A stretch of 64,000 nucleotides of DNA from NCBI GenBank assembly GCA_017938925.1, contig JAGBAO010000012.1:62001-126000 (forward strand), given 5' to 3'. A program made the translations under genes and the position numbers. The DNA is from Bacteroidales bacterium. GTDB lineage: Bacteria > Bacteroidota > Bacteroidia > Bacteroidales > UBA932. Below are positions 42,641-52,065 of the stretch, one piece after another (position 1 is the first letter of the stretch; every line of letters starts with the position of its first letter). The notes below the pieces were generated by a model that was not told where the DNA came from, ran no database searches, and saw only the letters and a list, made by a program, of their open reading frames with translations.

Positions 42641-43996
42641 CTATACCAGTCCCTGGGCCATCATGGCCTCGGCAACCTTGATGAAGCCGGCTATGTTAGC
42701 TCCCTTCACATAGTTCACGTATCCGTCCTCCTCCGTTCCGTACTTGACACATGCCTCATGGATGTCTGACATGATCTGCCTCAGGTGCTGATCCACTTCC
42801 TCACGTGTCCAGCGGAGTCTCATGGAGTTCTGGGTCATCTCCAGTCCGGAAGTTGCCACACCACCTGCGTTTGACGCCTTTCCTGGGGAGTACAGAAGTT
42901 TCGCCTTCTGGAAGGTCTCGATCGCCTCAGGTGTGCAAGGCATGTTGGCACCTTCAGCCACGCACATGCAGCCGTTGGCTACCAGCATTGCCGCCTCTTC
43001 GCCATCTAGCTCGTTCTGAGTTGCACAAGGCATTGCTATGTCGCACTTTACGCTCCATGGACGCTGGCCTTCGTGATATTCGGCAGAAGGGTATTTCTCG
43101 ACATATTCCCTGATGCGTCCGCGGAAGACGTTCTTCAGCTCCATGATGTATGCAAGCTTATCTTCGTCGATTCCGTCAGCATCGTATATGTATCCGTTGG
43201 AATCAGACATCGTCACCACCTTTGCTCCGAGCTGGAGTGCCTTCTGTGCAGCAAACTGGGCCACATTTCCTGAGCCGGAGATAGCCACGGTCTTACCCTC
43301 GTATGACTCTCCCTTGGTTGCCAGCATGGCTGCTGCAAAATAGCAGGTGCCGTATCCGGTAGCCTCCGGACGCATAGGGCTTCCTCCGAATGTCTGTCCC
43401 TTTCCTGTCAGCACACCTGTGAATTCGTTGCTGAGCCTCTTGTACTGGCCGAACATATATCCTACTTCTCTTCCTCCCACTCCGATATCTCCTGCCGGAA
43501 CGTCAGTGTCCGCTCCGATGTGCTTCTGAAGCTCTGTCATGAAACTCTGGCAGAATCTCATCACCTCGTTGTCCGACTTTCCCTTAGGGTTGAAGTCAGA
43601 GCCTCCCTTTGCTGAACCCATAGGAAGGGTAGTGAGGCTGTTCTTGAAGGTCTGCTCAAAGGCAAGGAACTTCATGATGCTGAGGTTCACGCTCGGATGG
43701 AAACGGATTCCTCCCTTATATGGACCGATCGCGCTGCTGCACTGAACACGGTATCCTCTGTTGATCTGGATCTCTCCCTCGTCATTCAGCCAAGGGACAC
43801 GGAAAATGATCACTCTTTCCGGCTCCACGATCCTTTCCAGAATCTTCTGATCCATGAGGTACGGGTGCTCGACAATATACGGTGCCACACTCTCAAGCAC
43901 TTCCTTTACTGCCTGATGAAACTCCTTTTCTCCCGGGTTTCTTGCAATGAGATCGGCCATGAAGCCGTCTACGTAATTCTTTGTGTACTGGTCCAT
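42641..43996 (-). CDS. gdhA: NADP-type glutamate dehydrogenase
   Basis: A 451-residue hexameric enzyme interconverting glutamate with 2-oxoglutarate and ammonia. The substrate site shows GPYKGGIRFHPSVN with the catalytic Lys region KGGSDFNPKGKS, then PAGDIGVGGREVGYM. The dinucleotide site is AISGSGNVAQFAA. Family I length fits the NADP-linked assimilatory form common in Bacteroides. It starts 30 bases after the Omp85-like gene. Confidence 0.96.
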   Translation of the reverse strand: MDQYTKNYVDGFMADLIARNPGEKEFHQAVKEVLESVAPYIVEHPYLMDQKILERIVEPERVIIFRVPWLNDEGEIQINRGYRVQCSSAIGPYKGGIRFHPSVNLSIMKFLAFEQTFKNSLTTLPMGSAKGGSDFNPKGKSDNEVMRFCQSFMTELQKHIGADTDVPAGDIGVGGREVGYMFGQYKRLSNEFTGVLTGKGQTFGGSPMRPEATGYGTCYFAAAMLATKGESYEGKTVAISGSGNVAQFAAQKALQLGAKVVTMSDSNGYIYDADGIDEDKLAYIMELKNVFRGRIREYVEKYPSAEYHEGQRPWSVKCDIAMPCATQNELDGEEAAMLVANGCMCVAEGANMPCTPEAIETFQKAKLLYSPGKASNAGGVATSGLEMTQNSMRLRWTREEVDQHLRQIMSDIHEACVKYGTEEDGYVNYVKGANIAGFIKVAEAMMAQGLV

Positions 43997-44026
43997 ACTA
44001 CTAACTGACTTATAGGGTTATTTTTT

Positions 44027-45529
44027 TTAGAACAGGAAGCCGGTGTTGATGTAGAAGGCTCCGGTTCCGTCCTGCTTGTTGAAGCAGCGTGCATATTCGA
44101 ATGCCACGATGAAGTTCTGGTTCATGATGAAGCGGAGTCCTGCACCTGCTGCACCGTGGAAGCCGTCCTTTCTGTCAAGCACGAATGTGTTGTACAGAGT
44201 CTCATACTTCACGAGGTCTGCAGCTCCGACTACAGGATTTGCAGCAGAATTGACGATCTTCTGTTTTGCTGCATCTGTAAATGTCATGTCATATCCTCTG
44301 AATACATGTGCACCGTCGCAGAAAGCGCTGAGTGCGAATGCGATGTTCTGCTTCCAGAGCTTGAAGTCGATGAATCTCCAGCGGAACTCTGCATTGTAGA
44401 ATCCCACATCCAGACCCTGTACTCTGTTGAGCATCAGACCTCTGACTGTGCGGTATCCGCCGAAGCCGTCGTTGTCGGCCTTGATTCCCATATTGGTGTA
44501 GAAAGGCATAGAGTACCAAGGAGAATTCTTGCCGAATGTGCCCTGATATGCGATTCTGTATGCGAATGTGAGCTTGCCGTCCTTGATGATCGGAACGTAG
44601 TGACGGAAGGTTGCGCAGTACTTGTAGTGTCCGTGTGTGGTTCCCAGCCACTTCGGTGCAGCAATCACGTGAGCCTCGGCCCAGATTCCCTTGGTCGGGT
44701 TGTTCTCCACGTTACGGCTGTCATACATGAGTCCGACTCTGACTGATGAGGTCAGACCGCCGTCTGCTTCATTCTCAGGAATGATTCCCCAGGTCTTGTA
44801 GAGTTCGAAGAGGGAAGTGCCTCCGAGGACTTCGTATCCGTTAGGAGTGTAGTCCTGAGCCTTTGTCCATGAGAAGTTGTAGCCGGCTTCCCAGTAGAAG
44901 TTCTTGAGGATCTGGCCTGTGAAATCCACCTTAGCCTTGATCAGGTCTCGACCGAAACGGTAGAATCCCTTTGGATACTTACCTTTTGCTTCAAGTTTCT
45001 CACCAGCCTTGTCAGGGAGGTAGTTTGACCATCCGTCCTCAAACATCTGCTTGCTGGTGATGTAGTTGCTCTGGTATCCGTTGAATCCGTAGAAATCAAG
45101 TGCAGCATCCTTGTAATATCCTGTGCAGATGGACATTCTGACTCCAGGGATAAGGGTCTTGTTGTCGTAGTTGACAATGAACTTGTAGCTGTTGATCGCG
45201 CTTTCCTTGGTGTAGGCAGATGCCTCGAAATACCACTGTGAGTTAGGGTTAGGGTAGTTCTTTCCGTCTCCGAAGTCATAGAGGTTCAGCAGGGCTCCGA
45301 ACTGGAATCCGCGGTCCGCGTCAAATGCGACCACTGGGAGCGGACCGAGATTGATGCCGGTCTTGATGATGTCTCCGTTCTCGTTATATTTTACTTCCTT
45401 CTTTTTCTTCGGGGTCTTTTCAGCCTTTGCCTCGATGGCAGCGTTGTCGGCGTTGGTTTCAATGCTTTCAGCCTGTGCCGTTGTGCAGAGCATCATGGCA
45501 GCAAGTGCTGTAATGAATGTTCTTTTCAT
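44027..45529 (-). CDS. Omp85-superfamily outer-membrane barrel protein
   Basis: A 500-residue protein with signal peptide (MKRTFITALAAMMLCTTAQA), a short lysine-rich linker (KAEKTPKKKKEVKY) and then a large barrel. Strands like FRHYVPIIKDGKLTFAYRIA and FGGYRTVRGL carry the Omp85/BamA-type signature region (GYRTVRG), and the protein ends in Phe. No POTRA domains are present, so it is a stand-alone barrel such as a surface-antigen D15-like protein. The acyltransferase gene precedes it with a 1-base gap. Role unknown; envelope biogenesis or export is possible. Confidence 0.82.
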   Translation of the reverse strand: MKRTFITALAAMMLCTTAQAESIETNADNAAIEAKAEKTPKKKKEVKYNENGDIIKTGINLGPLPVVAFDADRGFQFGALLNLYDFGDGKNYPNPNSQWYFEASAYTKESAINSYKFIVNYDNKTLIPGVRMSICTGYYKDAALDFYGFNGYQSNYITSKQMFEDGWSNYLPDKAGEKLEAKGKYPKGFYRFGRDLIKAKVDFTGQILKNFYWEAGYNFSWTKAQDYTPNGYEVLGGTSLFELYKTWGIIPENEADGGLTSSVRVGLMYDSRNVENNPTKGIWAEAHVIAAPKWLGTTHGHYKYCATFRHYVPIIKDGKLTFAYRIAYQGTFGKNSPWYSMPFYTNMGIKADNDGFGGYRTVRGLMLNRVQGLDVGFYNAEFRWRFIDFKLWKQNIAFALSAFCDGAHVFRGYDMTFTDAAKQKIVNSAANPVVGAADLVKYETLYNTFVLDRKDGFHGAAGAGLRFIMNQNFIVAFEYARCFNKQDGTGAFYINTGFLF

Positions 45530-45530
45530 G

Positions 45531-46823
45531 TTATTTCAGTTTAGATTTTAGTTTTTCAGCTTTGGCTCTGAGTGAAGCAGAGGATTTCTTCATAAGTTTC
45601 AGATCAGAGATATACTTCCTCATAAACTCCTTGTAATCATAGAAGTATGAGTATGTCGGGATGAGAAGGGCAAGGAATCCGAGTGCCCATTGCCATGGAA
45701 GCAGGCAGAATGCCAGCGCAGTCCATATAAGTCCGAAGATTATGCTTCCTGCCAGTTTCACTCCGAAGACTGCCGTGTTTCTGAATGCTTTGTCCTTGAT
45801 CATGGTCTTGAGAATCTCGGCAAGTCCCCACATCGGAAGTCCGAATACTGCCGAGAATATGAAATATGGCAGTCCGACAAGTGCAGCAAAGCCTTTCCCA
45901 AGCGCACTGAGGACGGGATTGTGCTTACGGAATGAATATATGGAAATGCCTTTTGAACGGCGTTCCTTCTCAAATCCAGCGACTTCTGCAAGGAGTTCCT
46001 GCATCTCTTCCGGCCTTTCTTCGCACGCCTTTTCAATTTCTGCCACGATCCGGCGGTTGTTCAGCATCCTCTCGTGAAGGCTGCCCTTGAAACCGAGGGC
46101 AAGGAGTTTTGTAAGTTCCCATTTTGCCGCATAGTCCTCGTCATCCTTGATATATGTAATGAGGCCTGACATCCTTGCAGCCAGTTCCTTTCTGAGGGGT
46201 TCGATCAGCTGAGCCTCATTCTCCACTTCATGGGTCCTTACGAATTCCGTCACGTTTATCGGCTCTCCGAAGGTCACGAGGGAAGTGCTCCTGTAGCGGA
46301 AATAGTCTCCATACTCGATTCCTGCGGGTACTATATATATAGGTATCCTGTCACCGAATTTTGCATTGGCTGCAAGTGCCGCCCTGAATGTGCCCTTGGC
46401 TAATGCCTGAAGCGAGTGCATAGGCCTGTGGCGTCCTTCCGGATACATGCAGAATCTGACCTGATTCTCCAGAGTCGCAACAATCGTCTCCTGGGTCTCG
46501 TGGTTCTTGAGCACGTTCCTAAGTCCGTCCCTCTGGCGTACCATCGGAAGGATTCTAAGGAAATACATGATTCTGGCAATCAGCGGCCTGTTGAACATGT
46601 CCGCTCTGGCTCCAAAGACCGTCGGGCTGCTGAAGGCGCGTAGCATGACAAGGGCATCCATCAGCGTGTTGCAGTGGTTCGGAGTGATCAGTATGGCTCC
46701 GTCACTCGGGATGTTCTCCTTGCCCCATACCTCCACCTTCCGATAGCTGTTCTTCAGATTGCTGTCAACGATGGGTTTGAGGAGGGTGTATGCAAGATCC
46801 TTGTCGTAAATGTTCTTTCTCAT
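45531..46823 (-). CDS. Membrane glycerolipid acyltransferase (PlsC-like)
   Basis: A 430-residue protein with a PlsC-type acyltransferase domain. The HX4D-like motif appears as ITPNHCNTLMDAL, and YPEGRHRP is the second motif. The C-terminal part has hydrophobic segments (IIFGLIWTALAFCLLPWQW) and a basic tail. I set the start at 46823 (MRKNIYDKDLAYTLLK), because a longer frame would overlap the upstream symporter gene by about 50 bases. It is probably a 1-acylglycerol-3-phosphate-type or ornithine-lipid-type acyltransferase; the substrate is not certain. Confidence 0.88.
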   Translation of the reverse strand: MRKNIYDKDLAYTLLKPIVDSNLKNSYRKVEVWGKENIPSDGAILITPNHCNTLMDALVMLRAFSSPTVFGARADMFNRPLIARIMYFLRILPMVRQRDGLRNVLKNHETQETIVATLENQVRFCMYPEGRHRPMHSLQALAKGTFRAALAANAKFGDRIPIYIVPAGIEYGDYFRYRSTSLVTFGEPINVTEFVRTHEVENEAQLIEPLRKELAARMSGLITYIKDDEDYAAKWELTKLLALGFKGSLHERMLNNRRIVAEIEKACEERPEEMQELLAEVAGFEKERRSKGISIYSFRKHNPVLSALGKGFAALVGLPYFIFSAVFGLPMWGLAEILKTMIKDKAFRNTAVFGVKLAGSIIFGLIWTALAFCLLPWQWALGFLALLIPTYSYFYDYKEFMRKYISDLKLMKKSSASLRAKAEKLKSKLK

Positions 46824-46824
46824 T

Positions 46825-47790
46825 CTAGTCTTCGTTTGCTTCCTTTCTTCCGCGGATTCTCCACGCATATGCAAGGGTGAGACCGGAAATTATGTGCCAG
46901 ACTCCCCACCATGCAGTGATGACTACCATTCCTCCGTTGTTCGCCCATATCACAGGGTCGAAGATTGCTGTGTTGAACAGGAGGACAAGTCCGAGGCCTG
47001 AGTTCTGGATTCCTGTCTCGATGGTGATGGTACGGCGGTCTTTATACGGAACCTTGAAGAGTGTTCCGGTGCCGAATCCGATTCCCAGCGCGAGAAGATT
47101 ATGAACGAGGACGATAAGGAATATATACCTGATGCACTTCATGAATGCATCGATGTTGTTTCCGAATGTGAGCACCACCATGAGGATGAAGAATGCCACA
47201 GAGAGATACTGCATAGGTTTCTTGAGCTTCTGGGCCACCTTCGGCAGATACTGCGAACAGAGCATTCCGAGAACAAGAGGAATACCGAGCAGGATCACGA
47301 TGGTCTTGAAGATCTCCCAGAACGGAATCTCAAGCTCCGGAAGCAGCATGCGTTTCTCTGCAAAGTTGAGATACATCCTGCCCCAGAAAGAGAAGTTCAG
47401 CGGGGTGGTGAAGATGCAGGCTGCCGTGTTGAATGCGGTCAGAGAAACTGAAAGTTCTGCGTTACCTCTTGAAAGTGAGGTGATGAAGTTCGAGATGTTT
47501 CCTCCCGGACACGATGCCACCAGTATCATACCGAGGGCAATCATAGGAGATATCCAGTTCTTGAAGGTGATTGTCAGAAGGAATGTCAGAGCAGGAAGCA
47601 GAATCAGCTGACAGATGATTCCCAGTATGATCGACTGAGGTTTCTTTACAATGTCTACAAAAGTCTTAGGCTTGATTCCGAGGGCTACTCCGAACATCAC
47701 GAATGCGAGGACGATGTTGATTGCGTTCATTCCGGCCTCGTTCATGTTGACCTTGATCGCATCAAGATGCGCGATAACTTCTGGGCTCAT
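46825..47790 (-). CDS. Bile acid:sodium symporter (SBF) family protein
   Basis: A 321-residue membrane protein with about nine to ten helices. It has the SBF-family crossover regions VASCPGGNISNFITSLSRGN and TIETGIQNSGLGLVLL. The protein belongs to a broad family that also carries pantoate and other organic anions. In this organism bile acid transport is a possibility, since a choloylglycine-hydrolase-like gene lies 11 kb upstream, but that link is speculative. The stop is two bases before the acyltransferase start. Confidence 0.9.
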   Translation of the reverse strand: MSPEVIAHLDAIKVNMNEAGMNAINIVLAFVMFGVALGIKPKTFVDIVKKPQSIILGIICQLILLPALTFLLTITFKNWISPMIALGMILVASCPGGNISNFITSLSRGNAELSVSLTAFNTAACIFTTPLNFSFWGRMYLNFAEKRMLLPELEIPFWEIFKTIVILLGIPLVLGMLCSQYLPKVAQKLKKPMQYLSVAFFILMVVLTFGNNIDAFMKCIRYIFLIVLVHNLLALGIGFGTGTLFKVPYKDRRTITIETGIQNSGLGLVLLFNTAIFDPVIWANNGGMVVITAWWGVWHIISGLTLAYAWRIRGRKEANED

Positions 47791-47825
47791 GTTTAGTACG
47801 GTTTTATAGGTTTATCTCCGCTAAG

Positions 47826-47843
47826 GTAGATATTTTTATCTAC
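47826..47843. promoter_or_regulatory. Perfect palindrome between divergent genes
   Basis: GTAGATA-TTTT-TATCTAC in the gap between the symporter and cytochrome peroxidase genes. It is not followed by a T-run on either strand, so an operator is more likely than a terminator. Confidence 0.45.
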
Positions 47844-47900
47844 ACGGCAAAATAACGGCTTAATAACTTATGAACAGGTGGTGTTAATCAGAATTTTCAC

Positions 47901-47908
47901 TATATTTG
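47901..47908 (+). promoter_or_regulatory. -7 box of the cytochrome peroxidase gene
   Basis: TATATTTG about 43 bases before the ATG. The leader contains a 6-bp hairpin (GCGTGT/ACACGC, 47914-47929). Confidence 0.5.
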
Positions 47909-47950
47909 AAGTCGCGTGTGCAGACACGCTGATTTTAATGATTCGGTTTT

Positions 47951-49369
47951 ATGAAAAAGTGTCACAAATGGTGTGCGGCAGCACTGCTGGTGGCGGTGGT
48001 CGCAATGTTCGTGGTCTATAAGGCTGTGAACCGTGTTCCTTCGGCAGAACTTCCTCAGAATGAGAGGGTTTATGCAATCTTTGAAGACGGAGGATGCTTG
48101 AGTTGCCATAGTGCGGATCCTAAGTTGCCGTTCTATGCAAAGCTGCCTGTGGCAGGAAAGGTGGTGATGAAGGATATCGATTCGGGATATCGTGCCTTCG
48201 ACATGACTGCCATGATGGAAAAGATCAAGCTTGACGAGCCTGTAAGTGCTGTTGATCTGGCAAAGGTCGAGAAGGTGGTCCTGGATGACCGTATGCCGAT
48301 GCCGAAGTATTATCTGGTGCATTGGGGAAGCTCTATGACCACTGAGAAAAGGGCTATAGTTCTTGACTGGGTGAGGGAAGAACGGATGTCGATGTATCAC
48401 GACGATCTTCCTGAGGAGCGTGCTGCTGAGCCTGTCAGGCCGATAGATCATGAACTGACGACAGATCCTGCTAAGGTCGCTCTTGGATTCGCCCTTTTCC
48501 ACGATCCTCGTCTTTCTGTTGACAACACGGTTTCTTGCGCAACCTGTCATGCCCTGGAGACGGCTGGTGTGGACAATCATAGATATTCTCACGGAGTGAA
48601 CGACCTTCTCGGAGGCGTGAATGCTCCTACGGTATATAACGCAGTATATAATTTCGTCCAGTTCTGGGACGGCCGTGCGGCGACTCTGGCCGATCAGGCT
48701 GCCGGTCCGCCGCTCAATCCTGTGGAGATGGCTTCGCCTTCATTCGATGACATCATCGCAAAGCTCAAGGCGGACAGGAAGTTCAGCAGGGAGTTCCTGA
48801 AGGTTTATCCTGACGGAATCACCCAGGCCAACATTACAGATGCAATCGAGGAGTTCGAACGCACTCTGATCACTCCTGATTCCCGTTTCGACAAATGGCT
48901 TCGCGGAGATGATTCTGCTATAACCGAGCAGGAACTCCATGGATATGAGCTCTTCAAGCAGTATGACTGTGCAACCTGCCATGTGGGACAGAATCTCGGA
49001 GGCCTCTCATACGAACTCATGGGACTTCGCCGCCACTATTTCGCAGACCGAGGCACGGAACTCACTCACGAGGACAACGGCCGCTGGAAAGAGACTCAGC
49101 TGGAGCGCGACCGTCACCGCTTCAAGGTGCCGGGACTCAGAAACGTCGAGCACACATGGCCGTATTACCATGATGGCACCCGTGAGCATCTTGAAGATGC
49201 TGTAAGAGATATGGGACTGTATCAGAGCGGAGTGGAACTGACCGATGCTCAGGTGAATGATATAACTGCTTTCCTGAAGACCCTGACTGGAGAATATCAG
49301 GGAGTGCCAATCACAACAACGAATTCACGTGACAATATCGACGGTCATGACCATGACCACGATCATTAG
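47951..49369 (+). CDS. Tri-haem cytochrome c peroxidase
   Basis: A 472-residue periplasmic-side protein with an N-terminal membrane anchor (about 8-24). It contains three CxxCH haem sites: CLSCH in the N-terminal haem-binding domain (about residue 57), then CATCH and CATCH in the di-haem peroxidase domain, which also has the DPRLSVDNTVSCATCHA and GLRRHYFADRGTE regions. It reduces hydrogen peroxide with electrons from c-type cytochromes. The fusion of an extra cytochrome domain makes it self-wired. The C-terminus is His/Asp-rich (DGHDHDHDH), which may bind metal. It complements desulfoferrodoxin, which makes peroxide. Confidence 0.93.
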   Translation: MKKCHKWCAAALLVAVVAMFVVYKAVNRVPSAELPQNERVYAIFEDGGCLSCHSADPKLPFYAKLPVAGKVVMKDIDSGYRAFDMTAMMEKIKLDEPVSAVDLAKVEKVVLDDRMPMPKYYLVHWGSSMTTEKRAIVLDWVREERMSMYHDDLPEERAAEPVRPIDHELTTDPAKVALGFALFHDPRLSVDNTVSCATCHALETAGVDNHRYSHGVNDLLGGVNAPTVYNAVYNFVQFWDGRAATLADQAAGPPLNPVEMASPSFDDIIAKLKADRKFSREFLKVYPDGITQANITDAIEEFERTLITPDSRFDKWLRGDDSAITEQELHGYELFKQYDCATCHVGQNLGGLSYELMGLRRHYFADRGTELTHEDNGRWKETQLERDRHRFKVPGLRNVEHTWPYYHDGTREHLEDAVRDMGLYQSGVELTDAQVNDITAFLKTLTGEYQGVPITTTNSRDNIDGHDHDHDH

Positions 49370-49469
49370 AAGGTTAAATCCTTGAAAAGGCCCCTTTTTG
49401 AGGATCTGACCTGAAAAATACCTCTTAAATCCTCAATTTGCCCTCAATTTGCGGATTTGAAACTAATAA

Positions 49470-49492
49470 GGAGCTCACTGAGCTCCTTTTTT
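49470..49492 (+). terminator. Rho-independent terminator after cytochrome peroxidase
   Basis: GGAGCTC-ACT-GAGCTCC followed by six T. It overlaps the 3' end (stop codon) of the convergent symporter gene. Confidence 0.93.
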
Positions 49493-50641
49493 CATCAACC
49501 GGTCGATGATTATCGCGATGGCTCCGTCGCCCGTGACGTTGCAGGCCGTGCCGAAACTGTCCATAGCAATGTACAGGGCGATCATCAGGGCCTGGGCCTC
49601 CTGGTCGAAACCGAGCATGCTCTGCAGAAGCCCGAGAGCTGCCATTATCGCTCCTCCAGGCACTCCAGGTGCTGCTACCATTGTGATTCCCAGCATGCAG
49701 ATGAAGCCGAAGAACATACCGAAGTCATAATGCGAACCTTGCATGATCATGAGTGCGAGTGCGCATGCCACTATCTTCAGCGTGCTTCCAGACATATGGA
49801 TAGTCGCGCATAGCGGTACAGTGAAGCCGGCGATATCCTCTGAAACTCCGTTGCGACGTGTCTGTTCAAGAGTGACCGGAATCGTAGCAGCGGAAGACTG
49901 TGTGCCAAGGGCAGTGAAATAGGCCGGCATCATTGTCCAGAGCAGTTTGAAAGGATTCTTTCTGGCGAATCCGCCTGCCACGCAGAACTGAAGGAGGAGT
50001 ATGCCTATATGTATAAGGAATATGATTCCTATGATCTTGATGAAGACGGTGAGTATCTCGAATACCTGACCCACATAGGTCATATTAAGGAATATGCCGA
50101 ATATATAAAGCGGCAGGAGAGGGATGATCGCAGTCTTTATGGTCTTGATGACTATCTCTTCAAAACCATGCGCGGCATCCATCAGTGTCTTGTGCCGGGT
50201 AGCGGCAAGACCAAGACCGAGGGTGAATGCAAGCACCAGGGCTGTCATCACTCCCATCAGCGGTGGAATGGTCACCGAGAAAAACGGAGTCGGCTCATTT
50301 GCTGCAGCTACCTCCTGCACGGACTGCCCGGTCTGAATCATGGAAGGAAACAGGGCGGCCCCGGTCAGATAAGAGACAAGTCCGGCAAAAATGGTTGAGA
50401 AATATGCAATGAGCACGGTAACAAGCAGCATTTTTCCTGCCTTTCCTCCGATATCACCGATAGCAGTCGTAACAAGTCCCACTATTATAAGTGGAATGGC
50501 AAATCCCAGAAACTGGCTGAATATTCCGTTGAATGTCAGGAATATACGCACGCACCACTCGGGTGCGATGAGGCCGGATCCGATACCAAGCGCTATTGCA
50601 ATCAGAATCTTTCCCAGGATTCCGATCTTCAGTTTTTTCAT
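49475..50641 (-). CDS. Dicarboxylate/amino acid:cation symporter
   Basis: A 388-residue DAACS-family carrier with eight helices and two re-entrant loops. The serine-rich hairpin appears as LGTQSSAATIPVTLEQ and the second region as PGVPGGAIMAALGLL with the substrate-site MDSFGTACNVTGDGAIAI. It takes up glutamate, aspartate, serine or C4-dicarboxylates with sodium or protons. The stop is inside the peroxidase terminator. The next gene upstream (aldehyde dehydrogenase) is 26 bases away on the same strand. Confidence 0.93.
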   Translation of the reverse strand: MKKLKIGILGKILIAIALGIGSGLIAPEWCVRIFLTFNGIFSQFLGFAIPLIIVGLVTTAIGDIGGKAGKMLLVTVLIAYFSTIFAGLVSYLTGAALFPSMIQTGQSVQEVAAANEPTPFFSVTIPPLMGVMTALVLAFTLGLGLAATRHKTLMDAAHGFEEIVIKTIKTAIIPLLPLYIFGIFLNMTYVGQVFEILTVFIKIIGIIFLIHIGILLLQFCVAGGFARKNPFKLLWTMMPAYFTALGTQSSAATIPVTLEQTRRNGVSEDIAGFTVPLCATIHMSGSTLKIVACALALMIMQGSHYDFGMFFGFICMLGITMVAAPGVPGGAIMAALGLLQSMLGFDQEAQALMIALYIAMDSFGTACNVTGDGAIAIIIDRLMKKGAQ

Positions 50642-50667
50642 AGTCAGGGGTTATTGGTCTTATGTGG

Positions 50668-52050
50668 TTATAAAAATTTCTTTACAAGTCCGAACAGCTT
50701 GTAAGGCATATATCGGAACGGAAGGTCGATCCATGTTCCGGTGGATATTATCGATCTTGTATGGCTGAACGCTTCGAAACTCTCCTTTGCGTGGTATCTT
50801 CCCATTCCTGAGTTTCCGACTCCTCCGAAAGGCACGTTCTCGTTGGCGATGTGCATTATGACATCGTTGATGCAGCCTCCTCCGGAAGAAGTCCTGCTTA
50901 TCATCTCCCATCCGTCCTCTTCCTTGCCGAAATAATAGAAGGCAAGCGGCTTTTCTCGCGAGGTCACGAAATCAATGACCGTGTTCTGGAAGTCGTCTTC
51001 GATGGTGATGACAGGAAAGACCGGACCGAAGATCTCTTCAGTCATGACAGGGGAGTCAAGAGGGGGATTGTCGAGCAGAGTCGGCTCAATGAACCGTGAA
51101 GCTGCGTCAAATGAGCCGCCATACAGGATCTGTGACTCCTTTATATATCCTGTCACACGCTCGAATGCCTTGTCGTTGACCATCCTCACATAATGCCTGT
51201 CAGCCTTTATATCCTCTCCATGCAGATTCCTGACTTCTTTCGCAAATGCCTTGACAAAGGCATCTTTGACCTCCTTGTGGATGAGGATATAGTCAGGCGC
51301 AATGCAGGTCTGGCCGCTGTTCAGGGTCTTTCCCCAGGCGATGCGCCTTGCCGCTATCTGGATATCTGCCGTCCTGTCGATTATGCACGGACTCTTTCCT
51401 CCAAGTTCCAGGACAACCGGTGTGAGATTCCTGGCTGCAGCGGCCATGACGGTCTTTGCCAGTGCAGGGCTTCCGGTGAAAAAGATGAGGTCCCATCGCA
51501 GTCCGAGCAGGGCGGTGTTGACATCCCTGTTGCCCTGAACCACTGCAATGTATTGCTCTTCAAAGGTTTCCGAGATCATGTCTGCGATTACCTGCGACAC
51601 GTGAGGGACATATGGTGATGGCTTGAGGACTGCTGTGCAGCCTGAGGATATTGCCCCCACAAGAGGATTCAGAAGCAGCTGGACAGGATAGTTCCAAGGA
51701 GAGATGATCAGAGAGTTTCCCAGCGGCTCCTTGACGATATGACTGCGGGATGGGAACAGTTTGAGAGGAGTGTATGCCCTCTTGCGGCGTGCCCATCCGG
51801 ATACATGCTTCCTATGCAGCCTGATTTCCGCTTTGATTATGCTGATCTCTGTCAGAAATGCCTCCTCGTAAGACTTGTGAAGATCCTCCCAGAGAGCATC
51901 GCAAAGCTTTGCCTCCCATTTGTCCAGAGCCTTTGCAAACCTGTCCAGCATATTCCTGCGGAACTTCACGTCAAGTGTCTTCCCGGTCCTGAAATATGCC
52001 TTCTGAGCATCTGCAATGCTGATTATTCTGTCTGATGCCGTATTCTCCAT
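50668..52050 (-). CDS. Aldehyde dehydrogenase (class 3-like)
   Basis: A 460-residue NAD(P)-dependent aldehyde dehydrogenase. The catalytic Cys is in NSGQTCIAPDY and the general-base Glu in VLELGGKSPCI. NAD-fold motifs FFTGSPALAKTV and PWNYPVQLLLNPLVGAI are present. Compared with family members of about 500 residues it is short, resembling class 3 or fatty aldehyde enzymes; the C-terminal hydrophobic-basic end (FRYMPYKLFGLVKKFL) may touch a membrane. KdsC follows upstream by 15 bases. Confidence 0.93.
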   Translation of the reverse strand: MENTASDRIISIADAQKAYFRTGKTLDVKFRRNMLDRFAKALDKWEAKLCDALWEDLHKSYEEAFLTEISIIKAEIRLHRKHVSGWARRKRAYTPLKLFPSRSHIVKEPLGNSLIISPWNYPVQLLLNPLVGAISSGCTAVLKPSPYVPHVSQVIADMISETFEEQYIAVVQGNRDVNTALLGLRWDLIFFTGSPALAKTVMAAAARNLTPVVLELGGKSPCIIDRTADIQIAARRIAWGKTLNSGQTCIAPDYILIHKEVKDAFVKAFAKEVRNLHGEDIKADRHYVRMVNDKAFERVTGYIKESQILYGGSFDAASRFIEPTLLDNPPLDSPVMTEEIFGPVFPVITIEDDFQNTVIDFVTSREKPLAFYYFGKEEDGWEMISRTSSGGGCINDVIMHIANENVPFGGVGNSGMGRYHAKESFEAFSHTRSIISTGTWIDLPFRYMPYKLFGLVKKFL

Positions 52051-52065
52051 AACAATTTGTCCCTG

